This document shows, in pieces, positions 1-7,600 of a stretch of DNA of 12,319 nt. Source of the stretch: an uncultured Christensenella sp. (lineage in GTDB: Bacteria; Bacillota; Clostridia; Christensenellales; UBA3700); the NCBI GenBank assembly GCA_910577795.1, contig CAJTNW010000032.1, positions 4,225-16,543 on the forward strand, in the 5' to 3' direction. The notes below the pieces were generated by a model. That model was given only the letters and a program-made list of their open reading frames with translations. It was not told the DNA's origin and did not search any database. Within the stretch, counting starts at the first letter, position 1. Each line of letters starts with the position of its first letter. Position numbers and translations under genes: made by a program.

Positions 1-42
1 TGTAGTATGTACTTTTTCAATATTATGTAACAACTCACACAT
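1..42 (-). CDS. start of a small gene running off the window (possible DUF3781-like protein)
   Basis: An ATG at 42-40 opens a frame that stays open to the window edge and reads MCELLHNIEKVHTT. It begins two bases after the TAA of the kinase gene. An AAGGTG at 53-48 with a 5-base spacer is a good Shine-Dalgarno site (AGGTG is part of the AAGGAGGTG consensus). This looks like a translationally coupled next gene in the fuc operon. The pattern LLxNIxKVHTT resembles, from memory, the N-terminus of small conserved bacterial proteins annotated as DUF3781. That family assignment rests on 14 residues and is tentative. The gene start itself is better supported than its identity. Function unknown. Confidence 0.5.
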   Translation of the reverse strand, partial: MCELLHNIEKVHTT

Positions 43-44
43 TA

Positions 45-1304
45 TTACACCTTACTTTGTCTAAGAGCATTACCATAGGTTGCCCCCTCGCTTTTTGTGC
101 AAATAATAGCGATTTTTGATAGATTTTTTAGTGTATCCACAAAATATTTTGCTTTTGTTGCTCCACCTGTCATAACAATTGTTGTTATATTTTGACCAGT
201 TACTTGTTGCAGCCTTTCTATTGCAATAACTACTCTTTTTGCAAGTGAATAATATGCAGTTTTTACTAAATCATAAATGTCACATTCTTTTATACCAAGT
301 TGTTTTTTCATATCCTCAGTCATATTATCCTGAGACATTAATTTGTCAACATCTAACTCACCTAAGATTTTAGCACTATCTATGTGTTTATCAATTTCAC
401 CATAACTCAAAGTGTTTTCGCTAACTAAACGTTGAATAATAAATAGTCCATTTATGTTATCAAGCAAACTTACTTTGCCATCATTTATCCTCTCATTAGT
501 ATACCTATTTTCAAAAGCAATTGGTTTGCAAATAGGTGCATCTAACACTTTGCCAAATAGTAGCCATGAACCTGATGCTAAAAAAGCAGTTTGATTATCT
601 AAAACTTCTAAAGCATAAATTGCAGATGCCGTATCATGAGTACCAACAGCAAGCACAGGAACACTACAAAACTCACCATATTGTTCGCCGTCATAAATAA
701 TTTTAGGTAATATATCTGTTCTTAAGTCTAATCTTTTAAGCAAATCATAATTCCAGTCGTCACCTTTAAGATTTAAAAGTCCAGTAGTACTAGCATTACT
801 TCTTTCTATCCTAATATTGCCAGTAAGATAATATGCAAGCAAATCTGCTATCATAGCAATTTTTACATTCTTACCAGTATATCTGCCTTCCATTTTATCT
901 GCATATAATTGATAAATAGTGTTAATAGGATTAGGATAAATCCCACTAAGTTCAAATAATTCTTCCTTGCTAATAAGTTTATGTAACTCATTAAACATAA
1001 CTTCCCCACGGCTATCTCTATAGCAGTATGGCATATCTATTAAATCGCCATTACCATCTATTACACCATAGTCCACACCCCAAGAGCAAATACCGATTGA
1101 GGCAATTTTGTATTGTGCAATTGCCTTATTTATTTCATTTTTTAGTTTGTCAAATAATCTTTGAATATCCCATCTGTAATGTCCATTTACTATAGATGCA
1201 CTATGTGGGAATCTTGCAAGTTCAGTTAAAGACATATCCGCACTACCATCTGCAAGCATAACTCTAGCACTGGAAGAACCCAAATCTATTGCTAAATATT
1301 TCAT
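45..1304 (-). CDS. fucK: FGGY-family sugar kinase, probable L-fuculokinase (RhaB-type)
   Basis: Predicted to phosphorylate L-fuculose with ATP to L-fuculose-1-phosphate in the cytoplasm, the second step of L-fucose catabolism. Numbering from the chosen start: FGGY N-terminal phosphate-binding motif IDLGSSSARVM (~6-16), SWGVDYG (~74-80) and PYCYRDSR (~92-99), both typical of rhamnulokinases; GTHDTAS with the presumed catalytic Asp at ~224; SGSW (~244); FTNE-like YTNE (~268); ATP-binding GGAT (~380); and C-terminal EGATYGNAL. At 419 residues it is shorter than typical RhaB (~480-490), with a compact stretch before the catalytic Asp, but all core motifs are present. ATG at 1304 is preferred over ATG at 1316: MKYLAIDLG fits the family, GGGTGG lies 4 bases upstream, and it starts one base after the aldolase stop. 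Sequence alone says RhaB-like; the fuculokinase role is inferred from the adjoining fucI and fucA. Rhamnulokinase or dual activity remains possible. Confidence 0.85.
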   Translation of the reverse strand: MKYLAIDLGSSSARVMLADGSADMSLTELARFPHSASIVNGHYRWDIQRLFDKLKNEINKAIAQYKIASIGICSWGVDYGVIDGNGDLIDMPYCYRDSRGEVMFNELHKLISKEELFELSGIYPNPINTIYQLYADKMEGRYTGKNVKIAMIADLLAYYLTGNIRIERSNASTTGLLNLKGDDWNYDLLKRLDLRTDILPKIIYDGEQYGEFCSVPVLAVGTHDTASAIYALEVLDNQTAFLASGSWLLFGKVLDAPICKPIAFENRYTNERINDGKVSLLDNINGLFIIQRLVSENTLSYGEIDKHIDSAKILGELDVDKLMSQDNMTEDMKKQLGIKECDIYDLVKTAYYSLAKRVVIAIERLQQVTGQNITTIVMTGGATKAKYFVDTLKNLSKIAIICTKSEGATYGNALRQSKV

Positions 1305-1314
1305 ATTACCACCC
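1305..1314 (-). promoter_or_regulatory. Shine-Dalgarno site deciding the kinase start
   Basis: On the minus strand GGGTGG (1314-1309) followed by TAAT precedes ATG 1304-1302. The stop codon of the aldolase (1308-1306) lies inside this spacer, so the two genes are translationally coupled. The alternative ATG at 1316-1314 has no purine-rich site upstream (AGATAGAACTTTTA). Confidence 0.5.
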
Positions 1315-2559
1315 ATTAAAAGTTCTATCTATCTCGTCACTCTGCTCGTCATTTATAGGAGTAATTTGTGCAATACTACAAGCAGAAATAATTGAACGTG
1401 CAGAATAATCTGTTACTTCCATTCTGTCAAAAGCCTTTATTAAATTTTTGCCTATTGTAATAACACACTCATTATTTACAATTGCAAGAGGTTTTGTAGT
1501 AGCCATTGATTTTGCAATTTCATTTGCAGAAACACCGCACTCCAATTGAAGAGCATTTTTAAGCATAATGTAACTTTCTGGTATCAATTTTGCATCAAAA
1601 TATTTGTGTGCAATACTAAATCCCATGGTAGCATTAGGCATAGAGATAAAGCATACTTTTGCTTCTTTTATATTGGCAAATACTTCTATAGCAATTTTTA
1701 AATAATCGGCAGTAGTATCTGTAGTATTGTAAAATTTGCCATTGCTGTATTTTGCAATGTCTTTACCTTGAATTTTATCTCTTCCAACACTATCTGGATT
1801 AAATAAAATATCACCATTATCCATTTTTACACACAAAGTGCCAAGGCTAGTAGAAACAAGTTTTTGATAAAAACTTCTTTTAATATAATCTGCCATTTCT
1901 TCAGCCATTTGCAAATCTTCTTTACTTAATCCGTCAGTGCTTTGTGTAATTTTTACACTATAATCACTATGTTTATCACATTTTTTAACACCGCCTAATA
2001 TGCTTGCATTTATAAGTGCCGCACATAAGTTATCCAATGTTTCGTATTTTCTGTACGCAGTTTCCAATGTTTCAGCACCAACAGTTGCACCATGGTTGTG
2101 CATCATTACACTATTATAGCCTTCCTCAAATTTTGCTTTTACTATATCACCCAAACTTAAAGAGCCTGGTAAATCATACTTGCTATCCGCTACTTCTCCC
2201 AACAACTTAAAGTAACAAGGAGCAACACTGCTATCCGGAATTTTTCTTGCAGTTGCATAAGCCACAACGCTAGGTGCATGTGCGTGAACAACCGCTCTTA
2301 TATCACCACGACACTTGTATATATTTGAATGGAATGGTAGTTCCATAGAAGGAGTGTGTTTTCCTTCAATTGTTCCATCTTTTTTAACAGTCATAATATC
2401 TTCGTCTTTCAAACTACCTTTGTCAACACCAGAAGGTGTAATGTAAATAGTACCATTACTATCCATACAAGAAATATTACCGCCACTAGTAGTTGTAAGT
2501 CCATTATAATAAACTCTGTTTATTGTCTCAAGCACTCCGCCTTTAGTATTTTTTACCAT
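1306..2559 (-). CDS. fucA: two-domain class II aldolase, probable L-fuculose-1-phosphate aldolase
   Basis: Predicted zinc-dependent cleavage of L-fuculose-1-phosphate to dihydroxyacetone phosphate and L-lactaldehyde in the cytoplasm. The N-terminal half (~1-210) is a complete class II aldolase/adducin domain: SGGNIS (25-30), TPSG (41-44), Glu73 in SMELPFH, HAH (92-94) and NHG with His156. Glu73, His92, His94 and His156 match the zinc-binding Glu and three His of E. coli FucA almost in register. Classical FucA is ~215 residues; this protein has 417. The second half (~215-400) looks like a second copy of the fold (TSLGTLCVKMDNGDILFNP; YIMLKNALQLE; VTDYSARSI), but where HxH is expected it reads SMPNATMG and no NHG motif is seen, so it is probably non-catalytic. 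Start: AGAGAGG lies 8 bases before ATG 2559. It follows fucI after 152 bases and overlaps the kinase Shine-Dalgarno region. Related rhamnulose- or ribulose-phosphate activity cannot be excluded. Confidence 0.85.
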   Translation of the reverse strand: MVKNTKGGVLETINRVYYNGLTTTSGGNISCMDSNGTIYITPSGVDKGSLKDEDIMTVKKDGTIEGKHTPSMELPFHSNIYKCRGDIRAVVHAHAPSVVAYATARKIPDSSVAPCYFKLLGEVADSKYDLPGSLSLGDIVKAKFEEGYNSVMMHNHGATVGAETLETAYRKYETLDNLCAALINASILGGVKKCDKHSDYSVKITQSTDGLSKEDLQMAEEMADYIKRSFYQKLVSTSLGTLCVKMDNGDILFNPDSVGRDKIQGKDIAKYSNGKFYNTTDTTADYLKIAIEVFANIKEAKVCFISMPNATMGFSIAHKYFDAKLIPESYIMLKNALQLECGVSANEIAKSMATTKPLAIVNNECVITIGKNLIKAFDRMEVTDYSARSIISACSIAQITPINDEQSDEIDRTFNGW

Positions 2560-2639
2560 ATTATAGCCTCTCTTTTTTAATTTACCCTCGATTTTTGCAG
2601 GGATTTTCGTTATTATTTGATATTTAACTAAACTAAATT

Positions 2640-2669
2640 TTTATAATTATATTTAATTTAAGTTGTTAA
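2640..2669 (-). promoter_or_regulatory. weak candidate promoter for fucA-fucK
   Basis: TTAACA (2669-2664), 18 bases, then TATAAA (2645-2640), downstream of the fucI hairpin and about 80 bases before the aldolase start. The region is so AT-rich that chance matches are expected. It is listed because the preceding hairpin could reduce read-through from fucI. Confidence 0.22.
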
Positions 2670-2682
2670 TATAAATTTAATT

Positions 2683-2705
2683 TGTGGGAAGAATCTCTTC
2701 CCACA
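2683..2705 (-). other. terminator-like stem-loop between fucI and fucA
   Basis: Perfect 10-bp stem TGTGGGAAGA / TCTTCCCACA with a 3-base loop (2693-2695), starting 7 bases after the fucI stop. In the direction of transcription it is followed by AAATTAAATTT, not by a T-run, so it is a poor intrinsic terminator. It fits better as an mRNA 3'-end stabiliser, a processing site or a leaky attenuator that lowers expression of the two downstream genes. Confidence 0.6.
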
Positions 2706-2711
2706 GAATTA

Positions 2712-4475
2712 TTATTTATATAATGGTCCATAAGTTTTGCATGCTCTAAAATCAGCAGACTCCAAATCCTTAGTACCAAAAGCAGTCCAAGTATGAGGTC
2801 TAAATAATCTATCCTCACTAACGTTATGCATATTAACTGGAATTCTTAACATTGATGCAATAGTAATTAAATCTGCGCCAACATGTCCATAAGCAAGTGC
2901 GGCATGGTTAGCACCCCAGTTTGCCATAACACTATATACATCTTTAAAAGCACCATCGCCAGTTAGGTTAGGCACAAACCAAGTTGATGGCCAAGTTTTA
3001 TCTGTTCTATTTTGCAAAATTGTATCTACTTCCTCAGGAATAACTGCAGTATAGCCTTCTGCAATTTGAAGTACTGGACCTAAACCATCTACCATATTAA
3101 TTCTAACTGCAGTAACAGGCATTTCTGCTATAGTTTTAAAGTTGGAACTAAATCCACCGCCTCTAAAATAGTCAAGGTTAGCCTGAGACCAAGTAACATT
3201 ATCCATAGATGCTTTAATATCTTCTTCAGTAATCTTCCACCACTCTTTCATACAAGGCTTTCCGTTTTCGTCCTTGCATGCACCAATTCCGTCCAAAGCA
3301 GCAGCACCACTATTAATCATGTGTATAAAACCATTTTTTGCAAGTCCGTTTGGTGTCCAGCCAGTAACTCTTTTAACAGCATCTGGTGACCAGTAAGTAC
3401 GTACATCGGCAAAAATACTTGCACGATAAGTGATAAGTTTATTAATAAGCATTGACATACCATTTAGAGTATCATTTTCTGTTGCTAAAATAAATGGCTC
3501 TTTTTTACCTCTCCAGTCAAAAGAAGTATTCATTATTGCTTCCATAAAATCGCCATTAGGAAGTCTATCTATCCATTGTCTTTGACCTTGGAAACCACCA
3601 GCAATAGCATTTCTGCCATTAGCCTCTTCTGGGAAGCCCATCTTTTTAAGTTTAGGATTACCAAACATAATATCATTTACAATGACTACCATTTTAGCAG
3701 TATATTCCCAAAGTTTTTCCTTTGACATTACTATTCTTGGTTTATTGTAATCATTAATATCTATACCTTCTTTGCAGTTTGCTTTTATCCATTCCAAAGC
3801 CTTTTTATATTCTGCCTTGTCATAAATTCCAAGGTTAATACGTCTATCAATTTCCACCATATCAACCCATTCTGCTCTTATACCAAAGTATTGTTGCATA
3901 AAGTTGCCATCAAGGAAAGAACCTGCAATACCCATTGATACAGCACCTAAACCAACATAAGTTTTATTTTTCATTTGACCAACAGCAGTTGCACACTTTG
4001 CAAAAGAAATAATCTTTTGTTTAACATCATCTGGTATTACAGTATCACCTAAATCTTGTACATCTCTACCATAAATTGAAAAGATAGGTAATCCTCTTTG
4101 AGCGCTGGCAGCAACTGCACATGCCAAAAATACTGCACCTGGTCTTTCTGTGCCATTAAAGCCCCAAACTGCCTTTATTGTGTTAGGATTTAAATCAATT
4201 ACCTCTGTGCCATAGCACCAGCAAGGAGTAACTGTTAATGTTGCAACCACATTTTCTGCCACAAATTGCTCTTCGCATTTACAAGCCTCTGCAGAACCAC
4301 CAATTGTAGTGTTAGAAATTACACATTCAACAGGAGTTCCATCACTATAAAAACAATTGCTTTCAATAAGTGCTTTGGCAGATTTTGCCATATTCATTGT
4401 TTGCTCTTCCAAACTTTCACGGATACCTCCGCAACGGCCATCTATAACTGGTCTAATTCCAATTTTGCATTTCAT
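2712..4475 (-). CDS. fucI: L-fucose isomerase
   Basis: Cytoplasmic ketol isomerase converting L-fucose to L-fuculose; the family also accepts D-arabinose. Length 587 residues, against 591 for E. coli FucI. The N-terminus KIGIRPVIDGRCGGIRESLE is characteristic. The metal and catalytic residues are in place with a constant offset of four from E. coli: Glu333 in ATEND (E337), Asp357 in FADVRTYW (D361) and His524 in WGANHAA (H528). Other family stretches include WGFNGTERPGAVFLA (104-118), IYGRDVQDLGD (134-144), MGIAGSFLDG (181-190) and the C-terminal HVGADL and FRPHTWTAFG. The metal is presumably Mn2+. Start: ATG 4475 has GGAG 9 bases upstream, and the protein N-terminus matches the family start. 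It is the first gene of the fuc operon, with its own promoter and a palindromic operator candidate directly upstream. Confidence 0.96.
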   Translation of the reverse strand: MKCKIGIRPVIDGRCGGIRESLEEQTMNMAKSAKALIESNCFYSDGTPVECVISNTTIGGSAEACKCEEQFVAENVVATLTVTPCWCYGTEVIDLNPNTIKAVWGFNGTERPGAVFLACAVAASAQRGLPIFSIYGRDVQDLGDTVIPDDVKQKIISFAKCATAVGQMKNKTYVGLGAVSMGIAGSFLDGNFMQQYFGIRAEWVDMVEIDRRINLGIYDKAEYKKALEWIKANCKEGIDINDYNKPRIVMSKEKLWEYTAKMVVIVNDIMFGNPKLKKMGFPEEANGRNAIAGGFQGQRQWIDRLPNGDFMEAIMNTSFDWRGKKEPFILATENDTLNGMSMLINKLITYRASIFADVRTYWSPDAVKRVTGWTPNGLAKNGFIHMINSGAAALDGIGACKDENGKPCMKEWWKITEEDIKASMDNVTWSQANLDYFRGGGFSSNFKTIAEMPVTAVRINMVDGLGPVLQIAEGYTAVIPEEVDTILQNRTDKTWPSTWFVPNLTGDGAFKDVYSVMANWGANHAALAYGHVGADLITIASMLRIPVNMHNVSEDRLFRPHTWTAFGTKDLESADFRACKTYGPLYK

Positions 4476-4497
4476 AATATTATCTCCAAAAAAATAT

Positions 4498-4522
4498 AAT
4501 GTGCAACAAATTGTTGCACATT
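4498..4522. promoter_or_regulatory. 25-bp palindrome, candidate operator of the fuc operon
   Basis: Two perfect 12-base arms, AATGTGCAACAA and its complement TTGTTGCACATT, flank a single central base at 4510. The palindrome starts directly after the -10 box of the fucI promoter and would span about -5 to +20, ending about 10 bases before the Shine-Dalgarno GGAG. That position suits a repressor that blocks promoter clearance. If transcribed, most of it would also form a hairpin at the 5' end of the mRNA. No regulator gene lies in the window, so the binding family is unknown; the centre lacks the CG step usual for LacI-family operators. Confidence 0.7.
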
Positions 4523-4523
4523 T

Positions 4524-4552
4524 ATTTTAACATTAAATCTAATAAATTTCAA
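4524..4552 (-). promoter_or_regulatory. promoter of the fuc operon
   Basis: TTGAAA (4552-4547), a 17-base spacer, then TAAAAT (4529-4524), with TG one base upstream of the -10 (4532-4531), giving an extended -10. The expected start of transcription is near 4517, about 40 bases before the fucI ATG. Confidence 0.65.
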
Positions 4553-4617
4553 TAGTTATTTTAAAATTTTTATATTTTTTATAAATTATATTATAATACT
4601 TTTATATAAGAAAAAAA

Positions 4618-7600
4618 TTATTCCTTTTTCTCTTCGCTTGTAGCATCTAGTTGTTTGTTTTCTTCCTTGCACAATGCTACTTTCTTTTTATGTTTTAATA
4701 CTAATATTACTAATAAAGTTATAATTCCTATACCTAACAATCCACCAGTTACAGAAGATATTATAATCATAATGTTATTATCGTTAAATATTTTTAACTG
4801 CATGATTTTATCATTTGCTATATCATACTGATAAGAGTAAAATTTTATATTTTGTCCATCAAACATTAATCTTCCAAATGTTGGATTTTTTAGTTTAGGA
4901 GCATGAAACATTTTGCCTTTGTTTATAAAATCATCTGTATCAAAATTGAAATCATAAAATTTATCGCCAGTTGAACCCATTGTTACATAAAGTACCCCAC
5001 CACTATTGTTATTTATAGGTGCTCCTTGCTTATAAACTGGAATTTTTGTTTTTTTACCATCTCCGTCAAGGAAAAAACTTTCACTATAAATATGGTCATG
5101 CCCTTGAAGTACTAATTCAACTTTATAATCGCTAAATAATTTACTAAGGACTTTTCGCATACCAACAACTTCTTTGTCATTTTGATGTATGCCAGCAGAG
5201 TAAATACCCTTGTGCATAGAAACAACAATAATGTTATCCTCATTTTTCTTCAAATCTTCTGTTAGCCATTCAATTTGATTAAAACTTAGATTATTATTTT
5301 CTGTAATATCATTAGTATCCAAAACAATAAAATGCACTCCATTGTAATCAAAGGAATAATAATTTTTATCTCTTCCTCCAAAATTAAAATGAAGTTGTAA
5401 GGCAGTATATTTATCTGTAACCACATTACTATCTGTTGGGATATAACCTTTTGTAACCTCAAACTCAGATAAATCATGATTACCAGGTGCAATTACTTGT
5501 GGAATTGTTCCAAACAAATTTTTGTTGCTATCAAGCAAGTATTGCCATTGGTTAAGATTTTTGCCATCGTCAACCATATCACCTAAATTTAAAATAAAAT
5601 CATAACCAAATTCTGTAACATTTTGAGCAGCACGCAAAACTTTAGCACTATCTTCATAAACCGCTTTTGTCATACCCTGCATATCTGTTGCAATTAATAT
5701 TTCAAAAGGTTTTTTTGCTACTTTTGCTGATGTCTTAAATGTGTACACATCACTCCAATAAACATTTTTTGCATCGCCAACTCTATATGAATACATAGTA
5801 TTTGGTTTTAACCCAGTTACACTTATCTCATGTCTTGCAATTTCTTTTGTAGTGTATGTTGTCATTATTCCAAGTTCTATCAAAGGATAATCTACTGCAT
5901 AAATTTTGCTTTCGCCTTTAAAAGACTTAACTTTTTCGCCACCACTATACAAAGCACTTCTGTCACCTTCAACTATTTGCAAGTCAGTTGCACTTATTCT
6001 TTTATCTGTAAACCACACTAAATTTCTATCTTCATATACATTTTCACCAAATGTCATTGTAAGCATTGAAGGCAACCTACCATCAACTACAGACGGAGCA
6101 CGTTTTTTACCGCCAGCATAATGAGAGTGTTCGTCATTTTCAGCATACACAACTCTACTTTCAACGTCCAATACACCGTCATAAGAAGAGTCAGTTACTA
6201 AAGACCTTATTACATCACTCAAGTTACTGCCTATACCTTTTGCTATGCTTTCGGACACAATATATGTCAATTTATCCCCAACAATATTACTAGGATATTT
6301 ATCTAGTTTATTTCCAGCAACATTTTTAATAAGTTTATCAAGATTTACACTATCCAGTTTAATGCCAAAAGGTGCTAAAATGATATTTACATTCCTAATT
6401 TCTTCCGCATTTAAATTTGCAGTTAAATTATAATTTGATGATAAAATTCTTTGAATTAATATAGTAATTCCATTATTTTTATCATTTATTTTATTCACTA
6501 TTGCACGAACTAACTCACCAGACTGCATCCATTCAATACTTTCTTTTAGTTTGCTATTTGCTGGCAAGTACACACCTTCACCACCTTTTAAATGTGTGGT
6601 ATAACTATCCACAAACAAATTTTGGATAGTATAATTTTTTGCAGTTTCAATATCTATAACACTGGATACAAAGTTGTACAAATATGCACGAAGTTTGTTT
6701 TCTTCCCCTTGCAAAAACTCTTTGTTACCTGTATACACAAAATCTTTTAATGTTTCACTTTGAATTTTGTTATACAAATTAGATAAAATTGTACGCAAAC
6801 TATCCTTATTATCTTTAAACAATTTATCCAATAACCCTGAGTCTCCAAGATTATTTTCTACATAACCTAAAATCAAATCTACCGTATTTTCACGATTAAC
6901 TTTTTTTATAATGCTATCAATTACATTATCCAACATATCTTTGTAAAGTCTTTCATTTATATAGTCAGATAGATTATTAATCTTACCATCTACAGAAATA
7001 TTTGTACTATAAATGTTAGTATATGTTTTAACTAAATATCCGTCATCTAATAAAACTGAAACATCAACATCTCTAACTGTACGCAAAGTGTGTGTTAAGT
7101 CGCTAGTTATGCGCGAAGTAGGTTTTAGGTCACTCGAACCATCTTGCTTAAATGATATTTTAGCCTCGCGGTATGATGCACCATAACCTACTGGAGAACC
7201 AGTTTCAATATCATAAAGATTATAACCATCATCATTGCAATAACTTGCTATATCATTTGCGTGCATGTGTCCGCTAAAGTTATATTTAACACCCAAATTT
7301 ACCAAAAAATCTCTTACTTCTTCCCAATTGCTATACAAATAATCTTTAGACCATTTTTCTTGCATAGTAAAATGTTGCAATACATTATGGTGAGTCATAG
7401 ATATAAGATTATCGGTCATACTACTTGTTTTTATACTATTAAGCCACTCAAAAACTCCATCACTTACTCTACCACCAATTTCACCACTTACTAAACCATC
7501 TATCGCAATAAAAGTGTTACCATCTGGGCATTTTGCAGTATAACATAAGTCACCTATACCTAGTTCACTATCCCAGTCGTTCATTGCCATATATGCAAAC

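Noticed and set aside
1305..1316. Upstream ATG giving four extra residues (MGGN) for the kinase
   Set aside because: No Shine-Dalgarno site in front of it, whereas the next ATG has GGGTGG and matches the family N-terminus.
2585..2602. CCCT...AGGG mini-hairpin in the fucA leader as a regulatory element
   Set aside because: Only four paired bases with a ten-base loop; too weak to call.
4553..4617. Terminator after the phosphoesterase gene
   Set aside because: Only AT-rich self-complementary stretches (TTATATAAAAG..., ATAATATAAT); no stable stem with a following T-run could be defined.
5286..5492. 68-codon minus-strand frame inside the phosphoesterase gene
   Set aside because: Out-of-frame with the conserved GNHD-containing domain; composition (runs of I and L) is a by-product of AT-rich codons.
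5830..6433. Several overlapping plus-strand open frames opposite the phosphoesterase
   Set aside because: All are short shadows of the long minus-strand gene, mutually overlapping and without protein-like composition.
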